Shown here: positions 20,986 through 31,577 of the stretch, piece after piece
Layout of the letters: every line of letters begins with the position of its first letter
Numbering within the stretch: position 1 is the first letter of the stretch
NCBI GenBank assembly: GCA_030848705.1
Contig: CM061245.1
Location: 77,859,564 to 77,923,563 of the forward strand
Length of the DNA: 64,000 nucleotides
Direction of reading: 5' to 3'
From: Heracleum sosnowskyi
Lineage: Eukaryota > Streptophyta > Magnoliopsida > Apiales > Apiaceae
Notes under the pieces: model-generated
The model's input: only the letters and a program-made list of their open reading frames with translations
Told to the model about the DNA's origin: nothing
Databases searched by the model: none
Made by a program: the position numbers and the translations under genes

Positions 20986-23900
20986 TTAAGCTTTGTGATA
21001 GAACAGATTCATCTTCAAGAAGTTGAATAATAAACTTTCTTCTTTTTCTTCAAGAATTTGAATCAGTCTTTCCTTAAGATTTCTGAGTTCTTCATCTTCC
21101 TCATTAATCTGGTAGATAGCTGCTCTGAGATTCTGTATGGAGTTTCTCTGTAGACTGTGCTCTTCAAGCAAAAGATAAGCAATTTCCTTCCCATCAGGAT
21201 TGAGAGAAAGATGAGTCATGCCAAAATTTACTTCTTTAACAGCAGTACCCCTTTGCATTTCCACATCCTGACCTCTTTGATTTAAGTACATGGGAGTATA
21301 ATTACCATCGAAATTACTGTTTCCATCCAGTCTTCTTCTTATAGTTGACAAAATCATGTCACTCCATTCTTTGTACACTTGGTTCTTCCATCTTAACAGA
21401 TAGTGAACATATTTCAGTTCCTGTGTAGTTTTCATCAGCAGATCTTGAATAGATAGAATCTTCACACTACCATCTTTCATGAAGTACAGAAGCTTTTCTT
21501 TCTTTTCAAAACCATCATGACAATCTATAACTATATCAACAGCTAATAAATTGTTCAGGTTTTCAGAAGTTAAAGTACCTCCAATTTCTGTCAAGGAGTA
21601 AGGATCAACATATGACATATTCAGATATTCACCATCTCTGTGTCCAATACCTCCTCTTGAATTACTTGACAATTGCTTCAGATTTGAAAACATCTTTAAC
21701 CAGAGTGCTTTTGATCTAACCATATCAGACAAATCAACAACACTTGAAGCGCTTGTAATAATTCCACCAGACTGAAAATTGATAGGTGTATCACAACTTA
21801 ATGTGCTAATATGTTTCCACTTCTTGTCTTTTTCCTTTTCAAAAGTGTAGCTTCTTTCAAGTAAAGATTCTTGTCTGCTTGAATTTCTCCATTGTTTTTT
21901 ATTTGAAACTTTAAGCCTTTGTAGATAGAGATTGAAATCTTTATTTGTTCTTCTTGTAATATCTCTTCTTCTGGCTTCTTCTTCTTCATCTACTTCTTTG
22001 TTGTGACAATCAACAACAGTAGATAAGATTATCAAATCAACCTCTTGCAGAATTTCAGATTCGTCAGGATCTTGAATATTGTCAGGATTAGAATCTTCAA
22101 TTTGATTTGTATTGCTGAGAGTTGATTTACTTGACTTTCTTCTCAATTCAGGTTCTTCTTCAACAATTCCATCATCACCAAAAGTAGATCTGTCAGGAAC
22201 TACTAGAGTTTGAATAGGTTCAGGAATTTCTTCAATTCTTAACCCTCTAGACCTTGTCTGTCTAGGTACTGTTTGAGTTGAAGAACCTCTTTTACTTCTT
22301 CTAGCACCTCTTCTACCTCTGCTTCCTCTACCTCTAGCAGGAGCAGTATAGCTTTCCATTGTCTCTCTTTGTAGTCTCAAAAATTCTTCATGTGAGAGAT
22401 CTGGATATTCTTCACTTGCTGTAGAGAGTGCTTTTCTTGCATATAATTGTTGAACTCTTTTATCAGTGTGATATAGAGCAACAATTCTGCCGTCTTTTGT
22501 AGAAAACTTCTGGAATAAATTTGATGCATCTTCAGGATTATCAATAATCACATCTTCATCACCTTCAGGAATTGTAGCAAGAATGTGTCCATGACCAGGT
22601 GTCAGGATTTGATCTTCCGTCAGGATCTGAGATTGCACCAATGTTCTTACTGTCTTAACTCCAGAATCAGAAACATGAGTTGACTGCGTTGTTTGACTTT
22701 GAGAAGTTTGGATTGTCTTCATAACAACAGCATCAGAGGTTTCTCCTTGTATCGCTTTGTCACCACCATCATCTCCAGTATCATCATCATTATTTCTTAA
22801 TACTAGATCAGGTGTACATTTTGTCTGAATAACCTTCTCCCCCTTTTTGACATCAGGATTTGACAATAATTGCAAAATTAAGGAAAGAGAGGCTTGAATT
22901 TCAGTTACCTTAGTATCCAGAGAATCAATTCTTTGATGGATTGAGGTTTGTTCTGAAACAACAGACTTCACTTGGGATTCCACTACCCTTAGTTGAAAAG
23001 TAGTAGGCACCTTTGTAAAATTATTAAAGATATCAGTCCTCACTTTTTCAGTTGAGCCCTTGATAGAATCAATCTCACTTTTCAGGCTTTTGGATAACAG
23101 AGTAGTAGCCTTCAGATGATTCTTCAAGTCTTGATTCTCTATAGACTTCACTGCATTATAGGCATGTTCAATAGCAGAAGAAAAACTGATAGATTCATCA
23201 GAATTGTGCCATGAATTGTTCCATTCATTCTGTCTAAATGCCTCTGCAGGATCAAAGGAAGGAGTAGAAAAATCTTGTCTCTGATCTTTCCCAGTAAAAG
23301 CATTGCCAGCCATAAATGTACTCGATGAACCAAAATTAGTTCCAAGACTAATCTTGAGTGCTGTAGCAAGCTGTTCCTTCTCTTTTCTATTCTCATTATC
23401 ATCATCACTATCATCATCAGAATTATCATCATCAGAACCATGAGATAAATCAGGATCAGGAATTGCAATACCTTTCAGTTTATCCTGAGATTCTGAGATA
23501 GGATGATCTATTGGTCTTGAACGAAGTGGCTGTATCAAAATAGGTTCATTATCAGGAGCACCACTAGCGTCAGGATGAACATCGTCAGGATTTGATATGC
23601 TTGCATCAGTATTTGCTACCAATGGTTCTTGTGGAGCTTGAGGTTCAGAAGCTGCTTCAACACTTTGAGCTAAAGGTTCTTGTGTGCTTCCCTCATTGAC
23701 AATGTTCTCGACCAATCTTTCAACAGAAGCTGTAGCTTTGCCTGCATCTTCACTTTGAGAAGATGGTTCTTGTGTAGCTGGAATGTTGATGTCTTCATTC
23801 TCCCTTTGAGAAAATGGTTCTTGTGTGACCATTCCACTAGCTAAGCCTTCACCCAAACTTTGATTGAGTGGTTCTTGTGTGGCAGGATCACCAGTAGCTG

Positions 23901-24687
23901 CTGAATTACTCTGAAATTCAGGTTCTTGTGGGCTTGATCCTTTCAGCTTCTTCTGTCTCTGATAGACTAACTCTTCTGCATTCCTCTTTTTCTTTGATGT
24001 AGGTGTAAGACCAACCAAGGAAGCAGTTGTAGAAACCTTCTCCCAAGAATGTCCTCGAATCTGAGATGGAGAGGCTGGAGAGTCTGATATAGAGACAACT
24101 TTTGTTGTTGCATCAGGAATACTAACATCAGGATTTGATGTCTGAATATCAGTATCCTTCATTTGCACTGTCAAAGGAATATGATACCTGCTCTTTGATA
24201 ATTTCCTTTTCTTTTGTGGTTTCGATGAAGGTACCACAGCTTTAGTAGCAGTATCAGCAACTTCCTTGTTCACATTCATCACAGAGGATATAGGTAAGGC
24301 ATCCTCTGAATCACTTTCATCAATCAACCTTAACTTCCTTTTCACAGGAACATCCTTAACAACCTTATCAGCTTTCTTCACCAGGACCCCTTGTACACCC
24401 CCATGTATCTTCTTTTTAGTGAGTGGTGTAGAGGAAAAATCCTTTGAACCTGATTGCCTTCCAGACACATCAGTTCTAGCTGATTTCTTTGATTTTACAA
24501 CTAAAGTCTTTTGAGAGACAGTAGAGGTGGTTGTTAACTGTTTCGACTGTTTAGGTTGCATGCTTGTGTCAGGAACAAGGTGGGTTGGTCCTTGTACCAT
24601 AGCATTAGAAAGTAGTCCATAACGAGTAGGCATTTTCTGATGTAAGAAAAACCTAACCTCATCAGGAATAAAAGCATTTCCGCACAA
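20986..24687 (-). CDS. Element C large post-pol ORF (up to 1233 aa), function unknown
   Basis: This occupies the position where Sireviruses carry the so-called envelope-like gene, after pol and before the 3' LTR. I see no signal peptide or membrane-spanning hydrophobic stretch. The first in-frame ATG is about 19 codons into the open frame (MPTRYGLLSN); the N-terminal domain found in B's ORF appears to be missing or in an upstream exon. In order there are lysine-rich clusters such as KKKR and KKRK (possible nuclear localisation signals), six TQEPLxQS-type repeats (roughly residues 255-355), an Asp/Ser acid stretch (about 410-430), a coiled-coil region ending in the KGEKV motif (near residue 615), an arginine/glycine-rich RGRGSRGRRGARR segment (about residue 785), and a C-terminal helical part ending in charged coiled coil. 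RGG-type sequence and coiled coils fit nucleic-acid binding and self-assembly, which is inference. Confidence 0.75.
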   Translation of the reverse strand: MCGNAFIPDEVRFFLHQKMPTRYGLLSNAMVQGPTHLVPDTSMQPKQSKQLTTTSTVSQKTLVVKSKKSARTDVSGRQSGSKDFSSTPLTKKKIHGGVQGVLVKKADKVVKDVPVKRKLRLIDESDSEDALPISSVMNVNKEVADTATKAVVPSSKPQKKRKLSKSRYHIPLTVQMKDTDIQTSNPDVSIPDATTKVVSISDSPASPSQIRGHSWEKVSTTASLVGLTPTSKKKRNAEELVYQRQKKLKGSSPQEPEFQSNSAATGDPATQEPLNQSLGEGLASGMVTQEPFSQRENEDINIPATQEPSSQSEDAGKATASVERLVENIVNEGSTQEPLAQSVEAASEPQAPQEPLVANTDASISNPDDVHPDASGAPDNEPILIQPLRSRPIDHPISESQDKLKGIAIPDPDLSHGSDDDNSDDDSDDDNENRKEKEQLATALKISLGTNFGSSSTFMAGNAFTGKDQRQDFSTPSFDPAEAFRQNEWNNSWHNSDESISFSSAIEHAYNAVKSIENQDLKNHLKATTLLSKSLKSEIDSIKGSTEKVRTDIFNNFTKVPTTFQLRVVESQVKSVVSEQTSIHQRIDSLDTKVTEIQASLSLILQLLSNPDVKKGEKVIQTKCTPDLVLRNNDDDTGDDGGDKAIQGETSDAVVMKTIQTSQSQTTQSTHVSDSGVKTVRTLVQSQILTEDQILTPGHGHILATIPEGDEDVIIDNPEDASNLFQKFSTKDGRIVALYHTDKRVQQLYARKALSTASEEYPDLSHEEFLRLQRETMESYTAPARGRGSRGRRGARRSKRGSSTQTVPRQTRSRGLRIEEIPEPIQTLVVPDRSTFGDDGIVEEEPELRRKSSKSTLSNTNQIEDSNPDNIQDPDESEILQEVDLIILSTVVDCHNKEVDEEEEARRRDITRRTNKDFNLYLQRLKVSNKKQWRNSSRQESLLERSYTFEKEKDKKWKHISTLSCDTPINFQSGGIITSASSVVDLSDMVRSKALWLKMFSNLKQLSSNSRGGIGHRDGEYLNMSYVDPYSLTEIGGTLTSENLNNLLAVDIVIDCHDGFEKKEKLLYFMKDGSVKILSIQDLLMKTTQELKYVHYLLRWKNQVYKEWSDMILSTIRRRLDGNSNFDGNYTPMYLNQRGQDVEMQRGTAVKEVNFGMTHLSLNPDGKEIAYLLLEEHSLQRNSIQNLRAAIYQINEEDEELRNLKERLIQILEEKEESLLFNFLKMNLFYHKA
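23620..23935 (-). repeat. Six-copy TQEP peptide-coding repeat
   Basis: GGTTCTTGTG (plus strand) recurs about six times between 23625 and 23930, spaced roughly 40-90 bp apart, encoding QEP followed by Leu/Phe/Ser-x-Gln-Ser. The flanks differ, so it is a diverged internal repeat rather than a recent tandem duplication. It lies in the low-complexity middle of the large ORF of element C. Confidence 0.65.
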
Positions 24688-25029
24688 AATATTTTGCCAT
24701 ATCAGGATTAAAAAAAAATATTCAATAAGATTAAAATAAAATTTTATTTAAGAAAACAAAATTTATTTTAACAATCCTGAATAGCATTTTGGTTTAAGAA
24801 AAATAACCAAATTAATGGTCATAGAATTAAAACACGCTTACCAGCAAACGAGGCAAAAATATTTATGGAAAACCGAACCGTCTCCTTGAGATTGTAGAAA
24901 TGACCTGCACCCTTAATACACATTCTCTATAAAAGAGAACTGTTAAGCATAATCATCATATATCTATTAAAACACAAACCCTCTCCAGAGAAAAACTTAC
25001 GAAAAACCTTTCACCTTCTTTGTTTTTCA
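24688..25029. promoter_or_regulatory. Divergent intergenic region of element C, with TATA box for the antisense gene
   Basis: The region separates the start of the large ORF (minus, leftwards) from the small gene (plus, rightwards). CTCTATAAAAGA at 24926-24936 is a strong TATA box about 94-104 bp before the ATG at 25030, followed by a CT-rich leader. Toward the minus-strand ORF there are only AT-rich runs. One TCAGGATT copy lies near 24701 and one AATCCTGAA near 24774. Confidence 0.55.
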
Positions 25030-25449
25030 ATGGCTGCCAACAATCAAAACAACATACCTGATGAAGAAATTGATAGAATTTGGCAACAAATGGATGAGGC
25101 TCTAGCAGAGATGGCAGAGCAAGAGGGACCTCAGCCTATTCCTGATCCACAGGAGCATCATGCTTTTGTGAATGCAATGGCTGATGTGCTTCTTCATAAC
25201 TTCCATCAGGCAAATCCTGATTGGAATCCTCTTGAAAATCTCATCGTTGTCAATGAAGAGGATGAAGACGATTGGGATGATGAAGAGGATGAGGATGAAG
25301 ATGATGAAGAGCTCGTCCGAGAGCTTGAGAAACGTAAGAAGAGAATCCGTGATGCTTGTATGTCATGCAAGTTGGAGGCACGGAGGCGTCCCGGTGGTCA
25401 CGGTGACGATCCGCCTTCAAGTGCATCAGCTCCTCTTTTTGTCTCTTAA
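25030..25449 (+). CDS. Small acidic protein (139 aa), antisense within element C
   Basis: The ATG at 25030 follows a TATA box and a plant-like leader; the stop is TAA at 25447-25449. The protein is strongly acidic: EEIDRIWQQMDEALAEMAEQEG near the start in two helical blocks, an Asp/Glu run at about residues 75-95 (EEDEDDWDDEEDEDEDDEE), then a basic ELEKRKKRIRDAC segment and a polar tail. AATGAA-type polyadenylation-like sequence follows at about 25630. It runs opposite to gag, pol and the large ORF of the element. B has a small acidic gene at the equivalent place but in the sense direction. I do not recognise a family. It could be a captured host segment or an element-encoded accessory factor. 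The acidic coding run alone could arise from a GAT/GAA microsatellite, which lowers confidence. Confidence 0.55.
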   Translation: MAANNQNNIPDEEIDRIWQQMDEALAEMAEQEGPQPIPDPQEHHAFVNAMADVLLHNFHQANPDWNPLENLIVVNEEDEDDWDDEEDEDEDDEELVRELEKRKKRIRDACMSCKLEARRRPGGHGDDPPSSASAPLFVS

Positions 25450-26005
25450 GGATGGAACAAGAGACCTTCCAGTTCTGATGAACTGTGAAGCTGCTCAGGA
25501 GCATTCATGCTAATTTGCAGGGCACGTGTTCATGCTTATCTGTAAAGCACGAGTTCCTGAGTAGAAAATAGACTAGGAAAACAAATATGTAATTTCCATA
25601 TTTCATGTGTAATGTATCTTCAAGTATTAATGAAATTTGTCTATTTTCTCAATTGTTTGCTTCCTGTATTTTCCTGCAAAATTTGTTAGTAACACTCAAG
25701 GTGATATAGAGATGATAAATAATAAACTCTGTTAATAATGAAATTGAAATTGATAATTAAGACTGAAAACTTAATCAAAGACTAAGTAATAATCTAATTG
25801 TCCAGAGTTTACCAGGAGTGTTGATGACAAATTAGCATAGAACCTCTGGTTTTCATACCAGCTTCAAACATCTGAGCATCAGGATTTGACCAGTTGACTT
25901 CCTGTCAGGATTGAGTCCTATCAGGATTTGATCAAAGAAAACATACCTTTCTGAATAACCATCAGGATTTGACAGTTATCAGGATTTCCTCTCTGTAGCT
26001 TTTCC
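25450..26005. other. Element C spacer with TCAGGATT words
   Basis: Non-coding. The left part is the 3' region of the small gene. From about 25876 to 25990 there are six copies of TCAGGATT within about 110 bp, immediately after the pol stop on the minus strand. This is the densest non-LTR cluster of the family word. Confidence 0.65.
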
Positions 26006-29000
26006 TCAGTAATTCTCAAAATTCATCATTCCAAGTTCATTCACCAACTTATTAAAAGTAGCTTCAGGCAGTGGCTTGGTGAATATATCAGCTAGTTGTT
26101 GATCAGTAGAAACAAAGTGAAGTTCAATTGTTCCTTCCAGAACCTGTTCTCTTATAAAGTGATATCTGATACTTATGTGTTTAGTAAGAGAATGCTGAAC
26201 TGGATTTCCTGTCATTGCAATAGCACTTTGGTTATCACAATAAATAGGGATTTTTGAGTATGACAGGCCATAATCTAACAACTGATTTCTCATCCACATT
26301 ATCTGAGCACAACAACTTCCTGCAGCAATGTACTCAGCTTCTGCAGTTGAAGTGGAAATAGATTTCTGCTTTTTACTGAACCATGAAACTAGTCTTCCAC
26401 CCAAAAACTGACAACTTCCTGAAGTACTTTTCCTGTCTATTTTGCATCCTGCAAAATCAGCATCTGAATAACCACACAACCCAAAATCTGATTCCCTTGC
26501 ATACCAAAGGCCAAGTGAAGGAGTGCCTTTGAGATATCTGAAAATTCTTTTGACTGCAATCAGATGTGGTTCTCTAGGTTTTGCTTGAAATCTTGCACAT
26601 AGACAGGTTGCAAACATGATATCTGGTCTACTGGCAGTGAGATACAATAAAGAGCCAATCATTCCTCTGTAGAGAGTTACATCTACCTCTTCACCTTGAT
26701 CAGGATCAAGTTTGGTAGCTGTAGCTATGGGAGTTGAAGCAGGAGTACTGTCTTGCATGTTAAACCTTGTCAGTAAATTCCTTGTGTATTTAGACTGATT
26801 AATAAAAATCCCTTCATCAGTCTGTTTAACTTGAAGACCCAGAAAGTAACTCATTTCTCCCATCATGCTCATTTGATATCTTGACTGCATAAGCTTGGAA
26901 AACTTTTCACACAGCTTATTGTTTGTTGACCCAAAAATGATATCATCAACATAAATCTGAACTAACAGCAACTCCTTACCATGATTCAAATAAAATAGAG
27001 TTTTATCAATTGCACCTCTTTTGAATCCACTTTCCAGTAAGAATTGAGCTAAGGTTTCATACCATGCTCTTGGAGCTTGCTTTAGTCCATAAAGTGCCTT
27101 ATCCAGTCTGTAGACATGATCTGGATATTTAGGATCAATGAAACCAGGAGGTTGTTCAACATAAACTTCTTCCTCCAGTTCACCATTTAAGAAAGCACTT
27201 TTAACATCCATCTGGAAAACCTTGAATTTCTTATGTGCTGCATAAGCAAGAAATATCCTGATGGCTTCTAGTCTTGCAACAGGAGCAAAAGTTTCATCAT
27301 AGTCAATTCCCTCTTGTTGGGAATACCCCTTTGCAACTAGTCTAGCTTTATTTCTGATAATGACTCCATCAGAATCAGTCTTGTTCTTGAAAATCCACTT
27401 TGTACCAACTATTGATCTATTCTTTGGTCTTGGTACCAGTTTCCAGACTTCATTCCTTTCAAATGCATTCAGTTCTTCTTGCATTGCAGTAACCCAATCA
27501 GCATCTTTAAGTGCATCTTCAACTTTCTTAGGCTCCTCCTTGGACAGAAAGTTATTGTATAAACATTCATTCTGAGTTGCACTTCTTGTTTGAACACCTG
27601 CATCAGGATCTCCAATTATCAAATCAGGAGTATGATCTTTAGTCCATTTCCTTGCTGGTGTCAAATTGTTTCTTGAAGTAGATGCTCCCCCTGGATTGGT
27701 GTTATCTTGATTGAAAGAATTTGATTGATTTGAAGCTCTCCCTGAATTATTGCTATGCCCTCCTGATGTGTTATCAGGATCTTCACTTGAATCAGTATCT
27801 GAAGAATTCTGTCCTGATGATTGAGTTGACTCAGAACTTGTAGTTGAATGCCGTTGCTCCCCCTCAACATTAGCACTACTAGTTGTATCACTGTTGTTTG
27901 CATCATCAGTATTAGCACCATCAGTACCTGGTGAGTCATCAGGATTTGGTGACCCATCAGTATCTGATGAATGGACAACTTCTGATTCACTTTCTTCAGG
28001 TTCCTTGGAAGCTTCATTTTCAAATAGCAATCTATCATGCGAGTCTTCAATGATTCCAGTTATCTTCTTATCATCAAAAGATACATGAATTGACTCCATG
28101 ACAGTTCTTGTTCTCAAATTAAAAACTCTGAAGGCTCTTGATGTAGGATAACCTATGAATATTCCTTCATCAGCCTTTGTTTCAAATTTCCCTAGCTGTT
28201 CAGGATGAGTTCTGAGAACAAAACATTTACAGCCAAACACATGCAAATGCTTCAGACTTGGTTTCTTCTCTTTGAGTGACTGATAAGGAGTGACACCATG
28301 CCTGTTTATCAATGTAAGATTTTGTGTATAGCATGCTGTGTTGACTGCTTCTGCCCAGAAATATGTAGGTAATTTAGCTTCTTCCAACATAGTTCTGCCA
28401 GCTTCAATAAGAGTTCTATTCTTCCTTTCTACTACTCCATTTTGCTGAGGTGTGCCAGGAGCAGAGAATTGTTGAATGATTCCTTTGTATTTGCAGAACT
28501 CTTCCATCTTTGAATTCTTAAATTCAGTACCATTATCACTTCTCAGAATCTTGACTTTGTACTTTGTGGTTGTCTCAATCATCCTCACATGATCCAACAG
28601 AACTTCAGGAGTTTCATCTTTTCTATGCAGAAAATACACCCAGGTGAATCTAGAATATTCATCAACAATTACAAGAGTGTACCTTTTCTTACTGATGGAC
28701 ATGATGTTGACTGGACCAAACAGATCAAGATGTAGCATGTGATATGGTTCTTCAATAGAGGATTCTGATTTACTCTGGAATGATGTCCTTCTTTGTTTTG
28801 CTTTTTGGCATGCATCACAGAGTCCATCAGGTGTATATAAGACATTAGGTAATCCTCTTACTAACTCTTTCTTAACCAACTCATTGATGTTGCTGAAGTT
28901 GAGATGAGAAAGCTTCTTGTGCCAATTCCAACTTTCATCTACTGAAGCTTTACTGATGAAACATGTAGGGGAGCCATCAGTATCTGAGAGAATGTTGGCT

Positions 29001-29344
29001 TCATATATGTTACCATGCCTGTAGCCAGTTAGTGCTATCTTCCCTGTTGCTTTACTGACTACTTCACAATGTGTGGAATAGAAATTGACATGATAACCTC
29101 TGTCAGTGATTTGACTAATACTCAACAAGTTGTGTTTTAGTCCCTTCACTAGAGCTACTTTTTCAATGATGACATTTCCAATGATTATATTGCCATATCC
29201 CAAGGTTTGTCCAATGTTGCCATCTCCATAAGACACAGTTGGGCCAGCTTTTTCTTCATATTCTGATAACAGGGCTTTGTTTCCAGTCATGTGCACAGAA
29301 CATCCACTATCCATGACTAACACATTTTTCTTTTTACCCTGCAT
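26006..29344 (-). CDS. pol: Element C pol polyprotein (1112 aa), intact
   Basis: This makes the enzymes for retrotransposition. Domains in order are aspartic protease (DSGCSVHMTGN from residue 12), the zinc-binding pre-integrase segment (HKKLSHLN ... CDACQ, about residues 140-185), the integrase core with DLFGP, RSDNGTEF and QQNGVVERKNRT as the D,D,E positions (about 205-310), a low-complexity linker rich in Asp/Ser/Asn (about 455-565) that carries the TCAGGAT word as Ser-Asp-Pro-Asp-type peptides, RT with YVDDIIFGS (about 800) and RNase H with YCDNQSAIA near the C-terminus. No stop or frameshift is present. It is in the same frame as gag, separated by a TAG at 29360-29362 and a splice-acceptor-like site (AG at 29339-29340). 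The M at 29344 is not a true initiator: expression must come through gag readthrough or splicing. Confidence 0.95.
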   Translation of the reverse strand: MQGKKKNVLVMDSGCSVHMTGNKALLSEYEEKAGPTVSYGDGNIGQTLGYGNIIIGNVIIEKVALVKGLKHNLLSISQITDRGYHVNFYSTHCEVVSKATGKIALTGYRHGNIYEANILSDTDGSPTCFISKASVDESWNWHKKLSHLNFSNINELVKKELVRGLPNVLYTPDGLCDACQKAKQRRTSFQSKSESSIEEPYHMLHLDLFGPVNIMSISKKRYTLVIVDEYSRFTWVYFLHRKDETPEVLLDHVRMIETTTKYKVKILRSDNGTEFKNSKMEEFCKYKGIIQQFSAPGTPQQNGVVERKNRTLIEAGRTMLEEAKLPTYFWAEAVNTACYTQNLTLINRHGVTPYQSLKEKKPSLKHLHVFGCKCFVLRTHPEQLGKFETKADEGIFIGYPTSRAFRVFNLRTRTVMESIHVSFDDKKITGIIEDSHDRLLFENEASKEPEESESEVVHSSDTDGSPNPDDSPGTDGANTDDANNSDTTSSANVEGEQRHSTTSSESTQSSGQNSSDTDSSEDPDNTSGGHSNNSGRASNQSNSFNQDNTNPGGASTSRNNLTPARKWTKDHTPDLIIGDPDAGVQTRSATQNECLYNNFLSKEEPKKVEDALKDADWVTAMQEELNAFERNEVWKLVPRPKNRSIVGTKWIFKNKTDSDGVIIRNKARLVAKGYSQQEGIDYDETFAPVARLEAIRIFLAYAAHKKFKVFQMDVKSAFLNGELEEEVYVEQPPGFIDPKYPDHVYRLDKALYGLKQAPRAWYETLAQFLLESGFKRGAIDKTLFYLNHGKELLLVQIYVDDIIFGSTNNKLCEKFSKLMQSRYQMSMMGEMSYFLGLQVKQTDEGIFINQSKYTRNLLTRFNMQDSTPASTPIATATKLDPDQGEEVDVTLYRGMIGSLLYLTASRPDIMFATCLCARFQAKPREPHLIAVKRIFRYLKGTPSLGLWYARESDFGLCGYSDADFAGCKIDRKSTSGSCQFLGGRLVSWFSKKQKSISTSTAEAEYIAAGSCCAQIMWMRNQLLDYGLSYSKIPIYCDNQSAIAMTGNPVQHSLTKHISIRYHFIREQVLEGTIELHFVSTDQQLADIFTKPLPEATFNKLVNELGMMNFENY

Positions 29345-29359
29345 CAGAATAGAAACACA

Positions 29360-31577
29360 CTAGTTAGAACACTTAGGAACCCATACATGTTGGGTTCCTT
29401 TCTCATGCAATTTATTAATTTTAACAGCAGAAGACTTTTTGACTTTAGCAGTCCTGACAGGATTTACTCCATCAGGATTTGCTTTGTCAGTATCAGTATT
29501 AACAAAAGCATGCTTCACTATGACATTTTCAGTTTTATCAGACTTTGTACTACTTTCAAACTTAGGCAATGGATCATAAAAGTTATAGTACAAATCATGA
29601 TACTCTTTACATGTATAAATAGAATGCCATAGACTACCACAATGAAAACAGGACTTCTGCGGTTTATAGAGTACTGATCTATTCCTAACATCAGACTTAG
29701 GAATATCAGTAATCTTCTTCTTACTCTTCTTACAATCAATAGCAAGATGATTAGAGTTACCACAGTTAAAACAACACTTTCTAGGTGCATTTGGGATATA
29801 TTTATAACCATTCTCTTTATTGATCCCAACTTTACCATTCCTGTTTCTCTTAACAGTAGCTTCCTTTTTCTTATCTGTAACCTTACAGATTTTCTCCTTA
29901 AGCTGTTTCTGAGACAATAGACCTACATTCTTAGTGACTTTGTTCATGACAGGTTTAGACTTTATAATTTTAATTCCTTGAGTAGAAGAAGATCCCTTTT
30001 CAAAAGTAGAATTGGAATCCTTACCAAAAACAAAATTAACAGGAGTAATCTTAGATTTGGTTGAGTCTATAACATGTCTATAGGTCTTTGGACTAACTGT
30101 CTCATCAATGACAATTTTCTCTTTCAATTTCTTATCCTCATCTGACTTATATCCTAGACACTCTTTCCAATTCTTAGAGGTATTAATCTCATGAAATTTC
30201 CTACCAGAGTCTGTCCAGGTTCTGATTTTCTCATTAGCATATTCAAGTTCTTTTTCAAGGGAAGTACATTTAGATATCATCTCTAAGTGCATGTGTTTAG
30301 CATTATCACATTCTTTTTGTACTTCTTGCATACGAGAAAATTCAGCTTCTAATATCTCATTCCTCTTTCTAAGGTCAGACATCTCAGATAAGATTCTAGT
30401 ATTCTCAGCAGTTTGACTTCTAAAGCTAATATGTAATGACTTTAGAAAACGTCTTAACTCAGAAGCATTATCAGTATCAAAATCAAAGATAGTATTTAGT
30501 ACCTTATCATCAGGAGCAGCAGTTACATCAGCATTGGCCATTAACGCATAGTTGACTACCTCAGTATCAGATTCTGAGGAAGAGTCCATCCAATCCTTGC
30601 TTGATGTGATGAGTGCCTTTGTCTTGTTGCATTCAGAAGCAAAGTGACCCATACCATTACACTTGTAGCATCTAACCTTTGACTTGTCAAATTTGCTACC
30701 CTTGCTGTCCTTCTTGATATACTTGTCTTTGTCTGCTTTGAAGGTCTTTTTCTGAAAGTTGCCTTGTCTTCTATTCTTCCTGAACTTCATCCTTCTGAAG
30801 TTTCTGACAATCATAGCAACCATCTCTTCTATGTCTGAATCAGAAGATTCATCACCAGTATTGGCATCAGGATTGCCATCAGTATCTGATGAAGAGTCGT
30901 CAGGATCTGACTCAGCTACTCTCGCTTTCCTTCTAGAGACCTCCATAGCTTTCCCTTTTGATTTTGCTTCTACATTCAAAGCAATTGACTTTGCCTTGCT
31001 GCTTTCCTTGTTCTTCCTCTGTTGAACTTCAAGATCATGAGTTCTTAGCATCCCATAGATCTCATCAAGAGACACAATGTTCAGATCATACTGGTGTCTA
31101 ATGATTGAGGTCTGAGTATCCCATTCTTCAGGTAAAGCTCTAAGAAATTTGGTGTTTGAATCTTCAGTTTCATATACTTTGTCAACTAAGGATAAGCTGT
31201 TCAATAGTGTCAGGAATCTATCATATAGATCAGTCAGGCTCTCTTCAGGTCTTGCATCGAATTGCTCATATTCTTGAATCAATAGAGCCCTTCTGTTTTT
31301 CTTGACAGATGCAGATCCCTGGCACTGAGTTTCCAAAGTATCCCAGATTTCTTTTGAAGACTTGCATGCAATCACTCTGTTTGACATAACAGCATCAAGG
31401 CTATTATGCAAGATATTCTTTATCTTTGGTTCCCTGAGTACATGAGCTTTTTCTTCTGGAGTCCATTCAGCTTTAGCTTTGACCACATAATGTTCTGGTA
31501 CTGTATCTGTTCGTTCTACGAACTTTATTGGTATATATGGTCCATCACGAATCCTGTCCAAGTAGTCGGGATCCATA
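29360..31577 (-). CDS. gag: Element C gag, main part, interrupted by element B
   Basis: The gene starts at an ATG at 46205 and runs leftwards to 46106, where B is inserted; it resumes at 31577 and ends with TAG at 29360-29362. Removing B and one CCATA copy leaves 771 codons with no other defect, so C was probably functional until B arrived. The protein has the copia gag N-terminus, a Ser/Asp-rich stretch encoded by TCAGGAT-type words, and three zinc knuckles: CYKCNGMGHFASEC (about residue 330), CFNCGNSNHLAIDC (about 630) and CFHCGSLWHSIYTC (about 670). Three knuckles is more than the single one of most copia gags. Coiled-coil-like sequence lies between the first and second. With B inserted, C cannot make Gag and could move only if Gag is supplied by another copy. 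Confidence 0.9.

Noticed and set aside
23148..23468. Met/Leu/Ile-rich ORF overlapping the C large ORF
   Set aside because: It is another frame over the Asp/Ser codon repeat; similar shadows occur at 43328-43618 and 27661-28050.
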